A stretch of DNA of 11,235 nt, taken from the NCBI GenBank assembly GCA_023249165.1, contig JAHFDE010000061.1:1-11235 (forward strand), in the 5' to 3' direction. Position 1 is the stretch's first letter. Each line of letters starts with the position of its first letter. The DNA comes from Candidatus Methylomirabilota bacterium. Its GTDB lineage: Bacteria; Methylomirabilota; Methylomirabilia; Methylomirabilales; CSP1-5. Positions 1 through 5,834 of the stretch are shown here, piece by piece. The position numbers were made by a program, and so were the translations under genes. Under the pieces are notes generated by a model that saw only the letters and a program-made list of their open reading frames with translations, was not told the DNA's origin and ran no database searches.

Positions 1-575
1 CCCCACTCGTCGCCGAGGGTGAGCCGCAATCGGCCGCTCACGAGCCGGAGGGGGTCGAAGTCCAGGTTTCCGTAGGAGGAGCCGAGGCCCCCGAGGAGCC
101 TATTGTGCAGTTCGTCGCCCAGGCGCCCCCCGAAATCGAGGCGCAGGCGGCGGCAGAGGCGTCCCCCGAGATTGAGACGCTGCTTACCCCGGAGCAAGAG
201 GCCGAGCTCCGAGACGAGAAGTCGGCGACGCGGCGACAGTACGCCCGGTTCTTCGTGGGGGGAAAGGCCAAGGGCCGGGTCACGGCCATCTATGATGCAG
301 TGGTCCTGAACCTCAGTATAGGGGGTTCGCTGATCGAACATGCCCATGTGGTCCGCCCGGGCACCCTCTCCTCCTTAGACCTCGACCTGTTCGGGAAGCG
401 ACTGCGGCTCAAGTGCCGCGTGGCCCGGTCGGTGGTCCACGGGTCACACGTGCTGCCCACTGGGGAGCGCGAACTGATTTACCGCACCGGACTAGAGTTT
501 CTCGAGCTGTCTGAGGCGACGCGCCAGATGATCGGAAGGTATATCCAGTCGATGGTGAAAGAAGAGCGTGGCTAA
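1..575 (+). CDS. PilZ-domain protein, 5' end outside the window
   Basis: The reading frame (codons from base 3) is open to the left edge, so the gene begins upstream; a GTG at 105 is in frame but nothing marks it as the real start. The visible N-terminal half is an acidic, Ala/Pro/Glu-rich linker with a repeated PEIE unit, probably disordered. The C-terminal ~110 residues match a PilZ domain: an RQYAR stretch fits the RxxxR motif and NLSIGG fits the [D/N]xSxxG motif, both of which bind cyclic di-GMP, followed by beta-strand-like segments (LRLKCRVARS, YRTGLEFLEL). PilZ proteins are c-di-GMP receptors controlling motility, exopolysaccharide or secretion. No enzymatic domain is visible, but one could lie upstream. 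It ends in TAA and converges on selC. A c-di-GMP phosphodiesterase gene follows on the same strand beyond selC, which fits a signalling role. Family assignment is good; cellular role is unknown. Confidence 0.8.
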   Translation, partial: PLVAEGEPQSAAHEPEGVEVQVSVGGAEAPEEPIVQFVAQAPPEIEAQAAAEASPEIETLLTPEQEAELRDEKSATRRQYARFFVGGKAKGRVTAIYDAVVLNLSIGGSLIEHAHVVRPGTLSSLDLDLFGKRLRLKCRVARSVVHGSHVLPTGERELIYRTGLEFLELSEATRQMIGRYIQSMVKEERG

Positions 576-686
576 GCTGCCACCTCGCCTGCGGCACAGC
601 ACGCCTCTCCGAAGCACCTTTCGCTCCCGACGCAGCACGAGGCCTCCTGCCAGTGAGGGGTTGGTGCGCGGCTTGCGTTGGAAACT

Positions 687-718
687 CCTTGTCAACGCGA
701 CCCTTTAGCGCTACAAGG
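687..718 (-). terminator. imperfect hairpin 3' of selC, possible terminator
   Basis: CCTTGT (687-692) and ACAAGG (713-718) form a perfect 6-bp stem. An inner CGC/GCG pairing closes a 9-base loop across a small internal loop. It begins 15 bases beyond the CCA end of selC, where a terminator or processing signal would be expected. No clear T run follows on the minus strand, so this is a weak call. The rest of 576-732 shows nothing recognisable. Confidence 0.25.
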
Positions 719-732
719 CGAATGAGGAGAGC

Positions 733-827
733 TGGCGGAGGCGTGTGGGAATCGAACCCACCGGCCCGCTTTTGGCAGGCCCTCCGGTTTTGAAGACCGG
801 GAGAGCCACCAGACCCATTCCGCCTCC
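733..827 (-). tRNA. selC: selenocysteine tRNA (tRNA-Sec, anticodon UCA)
   Basis: The minus strand folds as a 95-nt tRNA-Sec. The acceptor GGAGGCG pairs with CGCCTCC, followed by discriminator G and an encoded CCA (733-735). The D arm is GGGUC/GGCUC (two G-U pairs) around a UGGU loop. The anticodon stem CCGGU/ACCGG closes the loop CUUCAAA, with anticodon UCA at 791-793 reading UGA. The long variable arm is GGCCUGC/GCGGGCC with a CAAAA loop, and the T arm is GUGGG UUCGAUU CCCAC. Length, long extra arm and extended acceptor are hallmarks of bacterial tRNA-Sec. The eighth acceptor pair, normally formed in this family, is G820 opposite A744, a non-Watson-Crick pair. The product is charged with serine, converted to Sec by SelA and delivered by SelB, which is encoded 5 kb away in this window. 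selA and selD are not present here. Confidence 0.97.
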
Positions 828-842
828 ACCTCCGGGGAATCA

Positions 843-872
843 AGTGTAACAGTTGCGCGCTGCCGTGCGCAA
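843..872 (-). promoter_or_regulatory. possible selC promoter
   Basis: On the minus strand TTGCGC (867-872) lies 18 bases from TACACT (843-848), a weak sigma70-like pair. It would start transcription about 8-10 bases before the tRNA 5' end, a usual leader length for a tRNA gene. The -35 hexamer is also half of a TTGCGC/GCGCAA inverted repeat (853-858/867-872). Both hexamers match the consensus only partly. Confidence 0.3.
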
Positions 873-917
873 GTCTCCCCGGACGGGGTGTCCAGGTGTG
901 GAACGGCTCTTGCAATT

Positions 918-932
918 TCTCCCCCGGGGAGA
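918..932 (+). promoter_or_regulatory. perfect palindrome covering the ribosome binding site of the HD-GYP gene
   Basis: TCTCCCC and GGGGAGA are perfect inverse repeats around a single C (925). The right arm is the Shine-Dalgarno-like sequence GGGGAGAGG (926-934) of the gene starting at ATG 941. In mRNA it could fold into a 6-bp hairpin with a 3-nt loop that hides the ribosome binding site. As DNA it could be an operator. The function is inferred; the symmetry is seen directly. Confidence 0.4.
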
Positions 933-940
933 GGGCGCCA

Positions 941-1948
941 ATGAGGGGTCTGTCCGAGGAACGACAGCCTCGCATCCTGGTGGTGGATGACCAGGAGGAG
1001 AATCTGGACCTCCTGGAGGCCTTTCTCACCGTCCACGACTACCAGGTCATCCGGGCGAGAGATGGTCGGGAGGCCCTGGCCCAGGTGGCCCAGGCGCCCC
1101 CTGACCTGATCCTCCTCGATACGCACATGCCGCCGCCGGACGGCTTTGAGGTCTGCCGACAACTCAAGCTGCGCGAGGAGACCCGCCTGATCCCGACCAT
1201 CATCGTGACCACCGCCGGGGAACTGGAGAGCCGGGTCCGGGGAATCGAGGCCGGCGCCGACGATTTCCTGACGAAACCGGTCCACCGGGTGGAGCTGGAT
1301 GCCCGGGTCCGCTCCCTCCTGAAGCTCAAGCAGTATACCGATGAGCTGGAAAACGTGGAGGCGGTTCTGGTCAGTCTGGCCCTGGCCGTTGAGGCGAAGG
1401 ATCCTTCAACCCATGGGCACTGTGAACGGCTGTCCGATTACGCCGTCCAGCTCGGGCAGCAGCTCGCACTCCCCTCTGATCATCTCAGGGCCCTCCGTCG
1501 GGCCGGATATCTGCACGATCTCGGCAAGATCGCTGTTCCCGAGGCGATGCTCCTGAAGCCAGGTCCTCTGACGCCGGAAGAGGCGAAGATCGTGCGGCTG
1601 CATCCGGTGGTCGGCGAGCGGATCTGTCGACCCCTGCGATCGCTGCGGCTGGTCCTTCCGATCATTCGCCACCACCACGAGCGCTGGGATGGGAGCGGGT
1701 ACCCGGACGGTCTCGCGGGCGAGTCCATCCCCCTCACCGCCAGAATCCTGCAGATTGTCGACGTGTTCGATGCGTTGGTCGTGGACCGTCCCTATCGGGC
1801 CAGCCTCTCGCGTGCCGACGCCGCGCAGGTGCTGCAGGAGGAAGCCAGGAAGGGATGGTACGATCCGGCCGTGGTGGCCGAATTCCTCGGGCTGCTCAAC
1901 AGCGATGGGGGATTGTTACAGGCCGGGTCAGCGGCCATCGTGAGGTAG
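941..1948 (+). CDS. response regulator with HD-GYP c-di-GMP phosphodiesterase domain
   Basis: The 335-residue protein has a receiver domain (residues ~10-128) with the acidic pair D16/D17, phosphoacceptor D60 (LILLD), T90/T91 and K112 (FLTKP). A short linker leads to an HD-GYP domain (~140-325) with HDLGK (H192-D193), the HHHE metal-ligand run (244-247) and an intact GYP signature (253-255, DGSGYPDGL). This is the RpfG-like architecture: phosphorylation by a sensor kinase controls hydrolysis of cyclic di-GMP in the cytoplasm. All recognisable metal-binding and phosphorylation residues are present, so it should be active. The start is placed at ATG 941 because GGGGAGAGG lies at the right distance upstream; an in-frame GTG at 896 has no such site and adds a non-conserved extension. 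No partner histidine kinase is in the window. Its 3' end overlaps that of lon by 21 bases on the opposite strand. Confidence 0.92.
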   Translation: MRGLSEERQPRILVVDDQEENLDLLEAFLTVHDYQVIRARDGREALAQVAQAPPDLILLDTHMPPPDGFEVCRQLKLREETRLIPTIIVTTAGELESRVRGIEAGADDFLTKPVHRVELDARVRSLLKLKQYTDELENVEAVLVSLALAVEAKDPSTHGHCERLSDYAVQLGQQLALPSDHLRALRRAGYLHDLGKIAVPEAMLLKPGPLTPEEAKIVRLHPVVGERICRPLRSLRLVLPIIRHHHERWDGSGYPDGLAGESIPLTARILQIVDVFDALVVDRPYRASLSRADAAQVLQEEARKGWYDPAVVAEFLGLLNSDGGLLQAGSAAIVR

Positions 1949-4312
1949 CAGGGCCTCCTCCGGCACGAGGGCCATCTCCGGAACCTGGTCGACGCTCCTG
2001 ATAAACCGGAACTCGATCCCCTCTCGGACCTCCTCAGGAGTGTCTTCCAGGTCATTGGCGTTTCGCTCGGGGAGGACCATGGCCCTGAGGCCGGCCCGCT
2101 TGGCCGCGAGCACCTTTTCCTTGATTCCGCCCACCTGCAGGACCTGCCCCCGCAACGTGATCTCCCCCGTCATCCCCACCTCGCTCTGGACCGGCCGTCC
2201 CGTCACGAGGGAGAACAGCGCAGTATACATGGTAATCCCGGCGGACGGTCCGTCCTTGGGAATGGCTGCCGCGGGGACGTGGATGTGGATGTCCTGCTTC
2301 AGGAAGAAGTCCTCGGCTAGGTCGAGCTCCCGGGAACGGCTCCGGATGGCGCTCAGGGCCGCCTCCGCGGACTCCTTCATGACCTCACCCAGATGGCCGG
2401 TCAGGATCAGGTTCCCCTTTCCCGGCATCTTCGTGGCCTCCACGAAAATGATCTCACCCCCGGCGGGTGTCCAGGCGAGCCCGGTGGCCACGCCCGGTTG
2501 AGCGGTCCGCTCCGCCACCTCGGAGAAGAACTTGACCGGGCCGAGCAGGGGACGCAGAGCTTCCGCGGTGATGGTGACGGGATCGGTCCTCCCCTCTGAC
2601 ACCTGCTTCGCCACCGCGCGACAGAGGGTGGCAATCTCTCGCTCCAGGTTTCGGACCCCCGCTTCACGCGTGTATGAGCTGATGATCTCGCGGACGGCGT
2701 CGTCGGTGACCGTGAGCTGCGCCGCCGTGAGGCCGTGGGCCTCGAGCTGCTTCGGGATCAGATAGCGCCTGGCGATGTGGAGCTTCTCCGATTGCGTGTA
2801 GCCGGGCAGCTCAAGGACCTCCATCCGATCCCGCAGCGCCGCAGGGATCGGATCCAGGATGTTGGCGGTCGCGATGAACATCACCCGGGATAGGTCGAAG
2901 GGAAGTTCGAGGTAGTGGTCCGAAAAGGTCGTGTTCTGCTCCGGATCCAGCACCTCGAGCAGGGCGGATGAGGGATCTCCCCGGAAGTCGGCTCCGATCT
3001 TGTCCACTTCATCCAGCATGAAGACGGGGTTATTGCTTCCCGCCTTCCGGATACTCTGGATGATCCGGCCCGGCAGCGCCCCGACATAGGTCCGGCGGTG
3101 GCCGCGGATCTCGGCCTCGTCCCTGATCCCGCCGAGCGAGATGCGGATGAACTTCCGGCCCAACGCGGCCGCGATGGAGTGGCCGAGGGAGGTCTTGCCG
3201 ACGCCGGGGGGGCCGACAAAGCAAAGGATGGGACCCTTCATGTCCTTCTTCAGCTTCCGAACCGCCAGATACTCGAGGATCCGTTTTTTCACCTTCTCCA
3301 GGTCGTAGTGATCCTGGTTCAGGATCTGCTCGGCGCCGGCGATGTCCAGGCGGTCGTCGGTCCCCTTGAGCCAGGGAAGATCGAGGAGCCACTCGAGGTA
3401 GGTCCGGACGACGCTGTACTCCGCCGCCGCGGGCGGCATCCGCGAGAATCGACCGAGCTCCCTGAGCGCCACCTCGCGGACCTCCTCGGGCAGAGGTGTC
3501 TCATTGATCCGGAGGCGCAGCTCTTCCGCTTCCTGAGTCCGCTCATCCCCCTCGCCCAGCTCCTGCTGGATTGCCTTGAGTTGCTCGCGCAGGTAGTACT
3601 CGCGCTGACTCTTGTCCATCCCCGCCTTGACCTGGTCCTGGATCTGGCGACTGAGCTCGAGGGACTCCAGGTGCCGCGTCAAGAGTTCGGTCACGCGCCT
3701 CAGGCGGGGCTTAATGTCCGTGAGCTCAAGGACCTCCTGCTTTTCCTCCACCGAGAGGTTCAGGTTCGAGGTGATCATATCGGCCAGCATCCCGCCCTCG
3801 TCGATGTTGAGCGCCACGATGGCGAGCTCGGCCGGCAGGTTGGGGGAGAGGTCCACCGCCTCCTGGAAGAGGCGGCGCAGATTGAGCACGAGCGCGTCGA
3901 CCTCCTGGTCTCGTACCTCGTGATCGGGGAGCGGCACGACGGTGGCGCGGTAGTACGGTTCCGTCTGCGTCATCTGGCCGAGGCGGATCCGCTCGAGGCC
4001 CTGGACCATGATGCTGATCGTTCCGTCGGGCAGCTTGATCATCTTGGCGATGACCGCGGCGGTCCCCAGCAGGAATAGATCATCAGGGCGGGGATCCTGC
4101 GCCTCTTGCTCCTTGAGGGCCACGACCCCGATCATCCGGTTCCCCACCACCACCTCGTCGACGAGGCGAATGGATTTCTCTTGCCCGACCAGGATCGGAA
4201 GAATCACGTGCGGGAAAAGGACCGTTCCCCGGAGTGGCAGGAGTGGGAGGTCGCGTGGAATCGGGGCAGCGGCGTCGGGTGGTCGCCTCTGGGCTGCGTC
4301 CTGCGCTGTCAT
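1928..4312 (-). CDS. lon: ATP-dependent endopeptidase La (Lon protease)
   Basis: The protein has 794 residues, close to the usual LonA length of about 780-810. The N-terminal substrate-binding domain begins with the typical DLPLLPLRGTVLFPHVILPI. The AAA+ module has Walker A GPPGVGKT (367-374, K373) and Walker B VFMLDEVDK. The C-terminal protease domain carries the Ser-Lys dyad: S690 in PKDGPSAG and K733 in GGIKEK, 43 residues apart as in E. coli Lon (S679/K722). It degrades misfolded and short-lived regulatory proteins in the cytoplasm. Start ATG 4312 has a GGAGG six bases upstream and gives the canonical N-terminus; the frame continues upstream to 4465 but that part overlaps hsp20 and is not Lon-like. 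It follows hsp20 by 23 bases, so the two are probably one stress-induced operon. The final 21 bases overlap the HD-GYP gene, leaving no room for a separate terminator between them. Confidence 0.98.
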   Translation of the reverse strand: MTAQDAAQRRPPDAAAPIPRDLPLLPLRGTVLFPHVILPILVGQEKSIRLVDEVVVGNRMIGVVALKEQEAQDPRPDDLFLLGTAAVIAKMIKLPDGTISIMVQGLERIRLGQMTQTEPYYRATVVPLPDHEVRDQEVDALVLNLRRLFQEAVDLSPNLPAELAIVALNIDEGGMLADMITSNLNLSVEEKQEVLELTDIKPRLRRVTELLTRHLESLELSRQIQDQVKAGMDKSQREYYLREQLKAIQQELGEGDERTQEAEELRLRINETPLPEEVREVALRELGRFSRMPPAAAEYSVVRTYLEWLLDLPWLKGTDDRLDIAGAEQILNQDHYDLEKVKKRILEYLAVRKLKKDMKGPILCFVGPPGVGKTSLGHSIAAALGRKFIRISLGGIRDEAEIRGHRRTYVGALPGRIIQSIRKAGSNNPVFMLDEVDKIGADFRGDPSSALLEVLDPEQNTTFSDHYLELPFDLSRVMFIATANILDPIPAALRDRMEVLELPGYTQSEKLHIARRYLIPKQLEAHGLTAAQLTVTDDAVREIISSYTREAGVRNLEREIATLCRAVAKQVSEGRTDPVTITAEALRPLLGPVKFFSEVAERTAQPGVATGLAWTPAGGEIIFVEATKMPGKGNLILTGHLGEVMKESAEAALSAIRSRSRELDLAEDFFLKQDIHIHVPAAAIPKDGPSAGITMYTALFSLVTGRPVQSEVGMTGEITLRGQVLQVGGIKEKVLAAKRAGLRAMVLPERNANDLEDTPEEVREGIEFRFIRSVDQVPEMALVPEEALLPHDGR

Positions 4313-4335
4313 GGAGTGCCTCCCTGGGGTACTGA

Positions 4336-4860
4336 TTACTCGGTGAGAATCGGCACTGACGTGACGCTGGGGTCCCCTCGCTTGGGGATGCTGATACGGA
4401 GGAACCCGTCCTGATAGACCGCCTCGATGGCGTCGCGGGAGGGGGTGAAGTCGAGGGAGACCCATCGCTCGAAGGGCCCCGATTCAATCTCCATCTGGTG
4501 GCATCGTTGTGCGTCGACCGGAGCAGCCACGCGCCGCGCCCCGGCAATCCGGAGGCGACGCCCGTCGAGGTGGATGTCGATGTCCTTCCGCTCGGCTCCG
4601 GCTATCTCCATCAACACGATGACAGCCGAACTCGTTTCGAAGACATCGATGGCCGGGGCAAAGCTCGAACCCCCGACGGAGGTGGGGCGGCCGCGCTGGA
4701 AGAGGGACTTCATCATGTCGATCATGGTGGAACGGAGCCGCTCGAACTCGCGCTCGATGTCCTCGCCAGGATTCCTCACCACGACCTCTCTCCCTGACCG
4801 CACCGAGACCCCCGCCCCCTCCGACGCGTGAGGTCCGCTGGATCCACCGGAAGCCCACAT
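4336..4860 (-). CDS. Hsp20/alpha-crystallin small heat-shock protein
   Basis: An alpha-crystallin domain follows a variable N-terminus. It starts at FAPAIDVFET, continues through VLMEIAGAERKDIDIHLDGRRLRIAG, and ends in the conserved AVYQDGFLRISIPKR. The C-terminal tail contains VPI, equivalent to the IxI/V motif that docks between dimers in sHSP oligomers. It is an ATP-independent holdase that keeps denatured proteins soluble for refolding or proteolysis, which suits its position 23 bases upstream of lon. The start is uncertain. ATG 4860 has AAGGAG only two bases away. GTG 4779 has GAGAGG at good spacing and would give the compact N-terminus RNPGEDIEREFERL typical of the family. An upstream TTG at 4884 lies inside the promoter palindrome and is unlikely. 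The gene is divergent from the peptidase remnant. Confidence 0.93.
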   Translation of the reverse strand: MWASGGSSGPHASEGAGVSVRSGREVVVRNPGEDIEREFERLRSTMIDMMKSLFQRGRPTSVGGSSFAPAIDVFETSSAVIVLMEIAGAERKDIDIHLDGRRLRIAGARRVAAPVDAQRCHQMEIESGPFERWVSLDFTPSRDAIEAVYQDGFLRISIPKRGDPSVTSVPILTE

Positions 4861-4869
4861 GTCTCCTTG

Positions 4870-4903
4870 TTGATACGATATCAAAAGGCAAGGGCGGGAT
4901 CAA
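4870..4903 (-). promoter_or_regulatory. hsp20-lon promoter overlapped by a 15-bp palindrome
   Basis: On the minus strand TTGATC (4898-4903) and TATCGT (4875-4880) are separated by 17 bases, a sigma70-like promoter matching 4 of 6 bases in each box. The -10 box lies inside the perfect palindrome TTGATA-CGA-TATCAA (4870-4884), a typical repressor-operator position. It is not CIRCE (HrcA) and does not resemble the HspR box. The predicted transcript would begin at about 4868, right at the AAGGAG sequence, giving an almost leaderless mRNA if ATG 4860 is used. The palindrome is seen directly; promoter activity and operator role are inferred. Confidence 0.45.
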
Positions 4904-4945
4904 CTGCCCTGAGATCCCTTGTGAGCGGGAGAGGCAGCGGGTACA

Positions 4946-5398
4946 ATGGGCGCGCTTCGGGTGGGGGCGCTCGCCGCGGTGAATGCCTTCGGGGACGTCC
5001 GGGACCCCGCGACGGGGGCGATTCTCGCGGGGGCGCGCGACCCGGACACCGGAAAGCTGGCGGATACGGTTGCGCAGATGAAGCAGGGCCGTCTCCGCCG
5101 GGCCTTTTACGTCCAGAGCACGACCTTGGCCGTGATCGCGACGAATGCACGGCTCAACAAGGCCGAGGCGATCTTGGTCGCCCGCATGGGCCAGGGGGGA
5201 CTGGCGCGAACCATTTCGCCTGTGCATACCACCTTTGACGGGGATGTCATCTTCACCTTGGCAACCGGGCGGGTGGAAGGGGATGTTAACCTGGTGGGGC
5301 AGGTCGGGGCTGAAATGGTGGTGGACGCTGTCCTGCGCGCCGTCAAGACCGCAACGAGCCTGGGAGGCCTTCCCGCCTACAGGGACTTACACCCGTGA
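4946..5398 (+). pseudogene. 5'-truncated P1-family (DmpA/BapA-type, S58) peptidase remnant
   Basis: The 150 residues match only the C-terminal part of P1-family aminopeptidases/amidases. VGALAAVNAFGDVRDPATGAILAGARDP corresponds to the end of the alpha chain, and STTLAVIATNARLNKA to the self-cleavage junction, where T59 falls at the position of the N-terminal nucleophile (Ser250 in DmpA). TISPVHTTFDGDVIFTLATGR and the C-terminal GGLPAYRDLHP belong to the beta chain. Family members run to about 330-375 residues, so roughly the first 180-200 are missing. The coding character begins at about 4925 and is closed upstream by in-frame TGA at 4922 and 4910. The hsp20 promoter region replaces the missing part, and no Shine-Dalgarno stands out before ATG 4946. 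This looks like a deletion relic, although a short expressed protein cannot be excluded. It ends 6 bases from the tatA stop, converging on it. Confidence 0.75.
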
Positions 5399-5404
5399 TC
5401 GTTC

Positions 5405-5611
5405 CTAACCCTTCTGTCCCTCGGCCTTGTCCTCGGGCGCCTTGCTCTCCTTGGGGGTCACATCGATGGCATCTTTCCCCGACGTGGCATCCTTGAAGCC
5501 TCGGATCGCCTTCCCGAGGCCGCTGCCGATCTCGGGCAGGCGACTGGCCCCGAAGACGATCAAGACGATGAACAGGATCACCAGAAGCTCTGGAATCCCT
5601 AATCCAAACAT
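5405..5611 (-). CDS. tatA: Sec-independent protein translocase subunit TatA
   Basis: This is a complete 68-residue TatA/E family protein. A short N-terminus leads into one membrane helix (PELLVILFIVLIVFG, residues ~7-21), then the FG hinge and the amphipathic helix ASRLPEIGSGLGKAIRGFKDA. A charged, hydrophilic Lys/Glu-rich tail follows (to residue 68). TatA oligomerises in the inner membrane to pass folded, cofactor-loaded proteins with twin-arginine signals; respiratory formate dehydrogenases are classic substrates, so its place next to the fdh cluster makes sense. ATG 5611 is chosen because AGGAGG precedes it with four bases of spacing and the protein then starts exactly as the family does; an upstream extension in the same frame is not conserved. 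tatB and tatC are not in the window, so this is a solitary tatA, likely with its own promoter at 5671-5697. It ends in TAG. Confidence 0.95.
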   Translation of the reverse strand: MFGLGIPELLVILFIVLIVFGASRLPEIGSGLGKAIRGFKDATSGKDAIDVTPKESKAPEDKAEGQKG

Positions 5612-5670
5612 CACTCCTCCTGCCGTCAGGCTGCGGAAAAACCCTTCACCCGAACCCGTTCTCACTAAGC

Positions 5671-5697
5671 ATCGTATATCTTCGACCCATCTGTCAA
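5671..5697 (-). promoter_or_regulatory. candidate tatA promoter
   Basis: The minus strand has a perfect -35 box TTGACA (5692-5697) and TACGAT (5671-5676) as -10, spaced by 15 bases, slightly short of the 16-18 optimum. Transcription would begin near 5664, giving a leader of about 50 bases before ATG 5611. The local sequence is richer in A+T than its surroundings, which supports a promoter. The exact -10 register is uncertain. Confidence 0.45.
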
Positions 5698-5707
5698 CCG
5701 GAAACTC

Positions 5708-5809
5708 GTGCCGTTCCAACTATTTTCCCCGAACGCTCGCCGCTCACTGAACCGAGGGAGCAGGCCGACCTGCGAGGCTCGGACTAGGACAAATACTTTG
5801 GAACGGCAC
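5708..5809. repeat. 102-bp element with perfect 12-bp terminal inverted repeats and an internal hairpin
   Basis: GTGCCGTTCCAA (5708-5719) is repeated inverted and without mismatch as TTGGAACGGCAC (5798-5809). Inside is a nested hairpin: outer stem CCGAG/CTCGG (5752-5756/5778-5782), inner stem GCAGG/CCTGC (5760-5764/5769-5773) and loop CCGA. The direct repeat GGCACTA/GGCACTG (5805-5818) overlaps the right end. It fills most of the gap between the selB stop (5835) and the tatA promoter. It could be a miniature transposable element, a structured transcript end of the fdh-sel operon, or a small RNA. No flanking target duplication is obvious and no second copy was found in the window. Confidence 0.6.
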
Positions 5810-5834
5810 TAGGCACTGGACTCCATCGGCGGTG

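Noticed and set aside
896..940. Upstream GTG start for the HD-GYP gene
   Set aside because: No Shine-Dalgarno, non-conserved extension, and a better ATG with GGGGAGAGG follows at 941.
692..1285. 197-codon open frame on the minus strand across selC and the receiver domain
   Set aside because: It would translate the tRNA-Sec gene and run antisense to the conserved REC domain.
3098..4078. 326-codon open frame on the plus strand
   Set aside because: Antisense to the lon coding sequence, which is unmistakable; its composition mirrors the lon codons.
4313..4465. 51-residue N-terminal extension of Lon
   Set aside because: It overlaps hsp20 and does not resemble Lon; ATG 4312 has a good Shine-Dalgarno and gives the canonical N-terminus.
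4861..4945. CIRCE element upstream of hsp20
   Set aside because: The TTAGCACTC/GAGTGCTAA repeat is absent; the only symmetry present is the different 15-bp palindrome.
5612..5719. N-terminal extension of TatA
   Set aside because: TatA proteins start right before the membrane helix; AGGAGG sits directly before ATG 5611 and the candidate promoter lies inside the extension.
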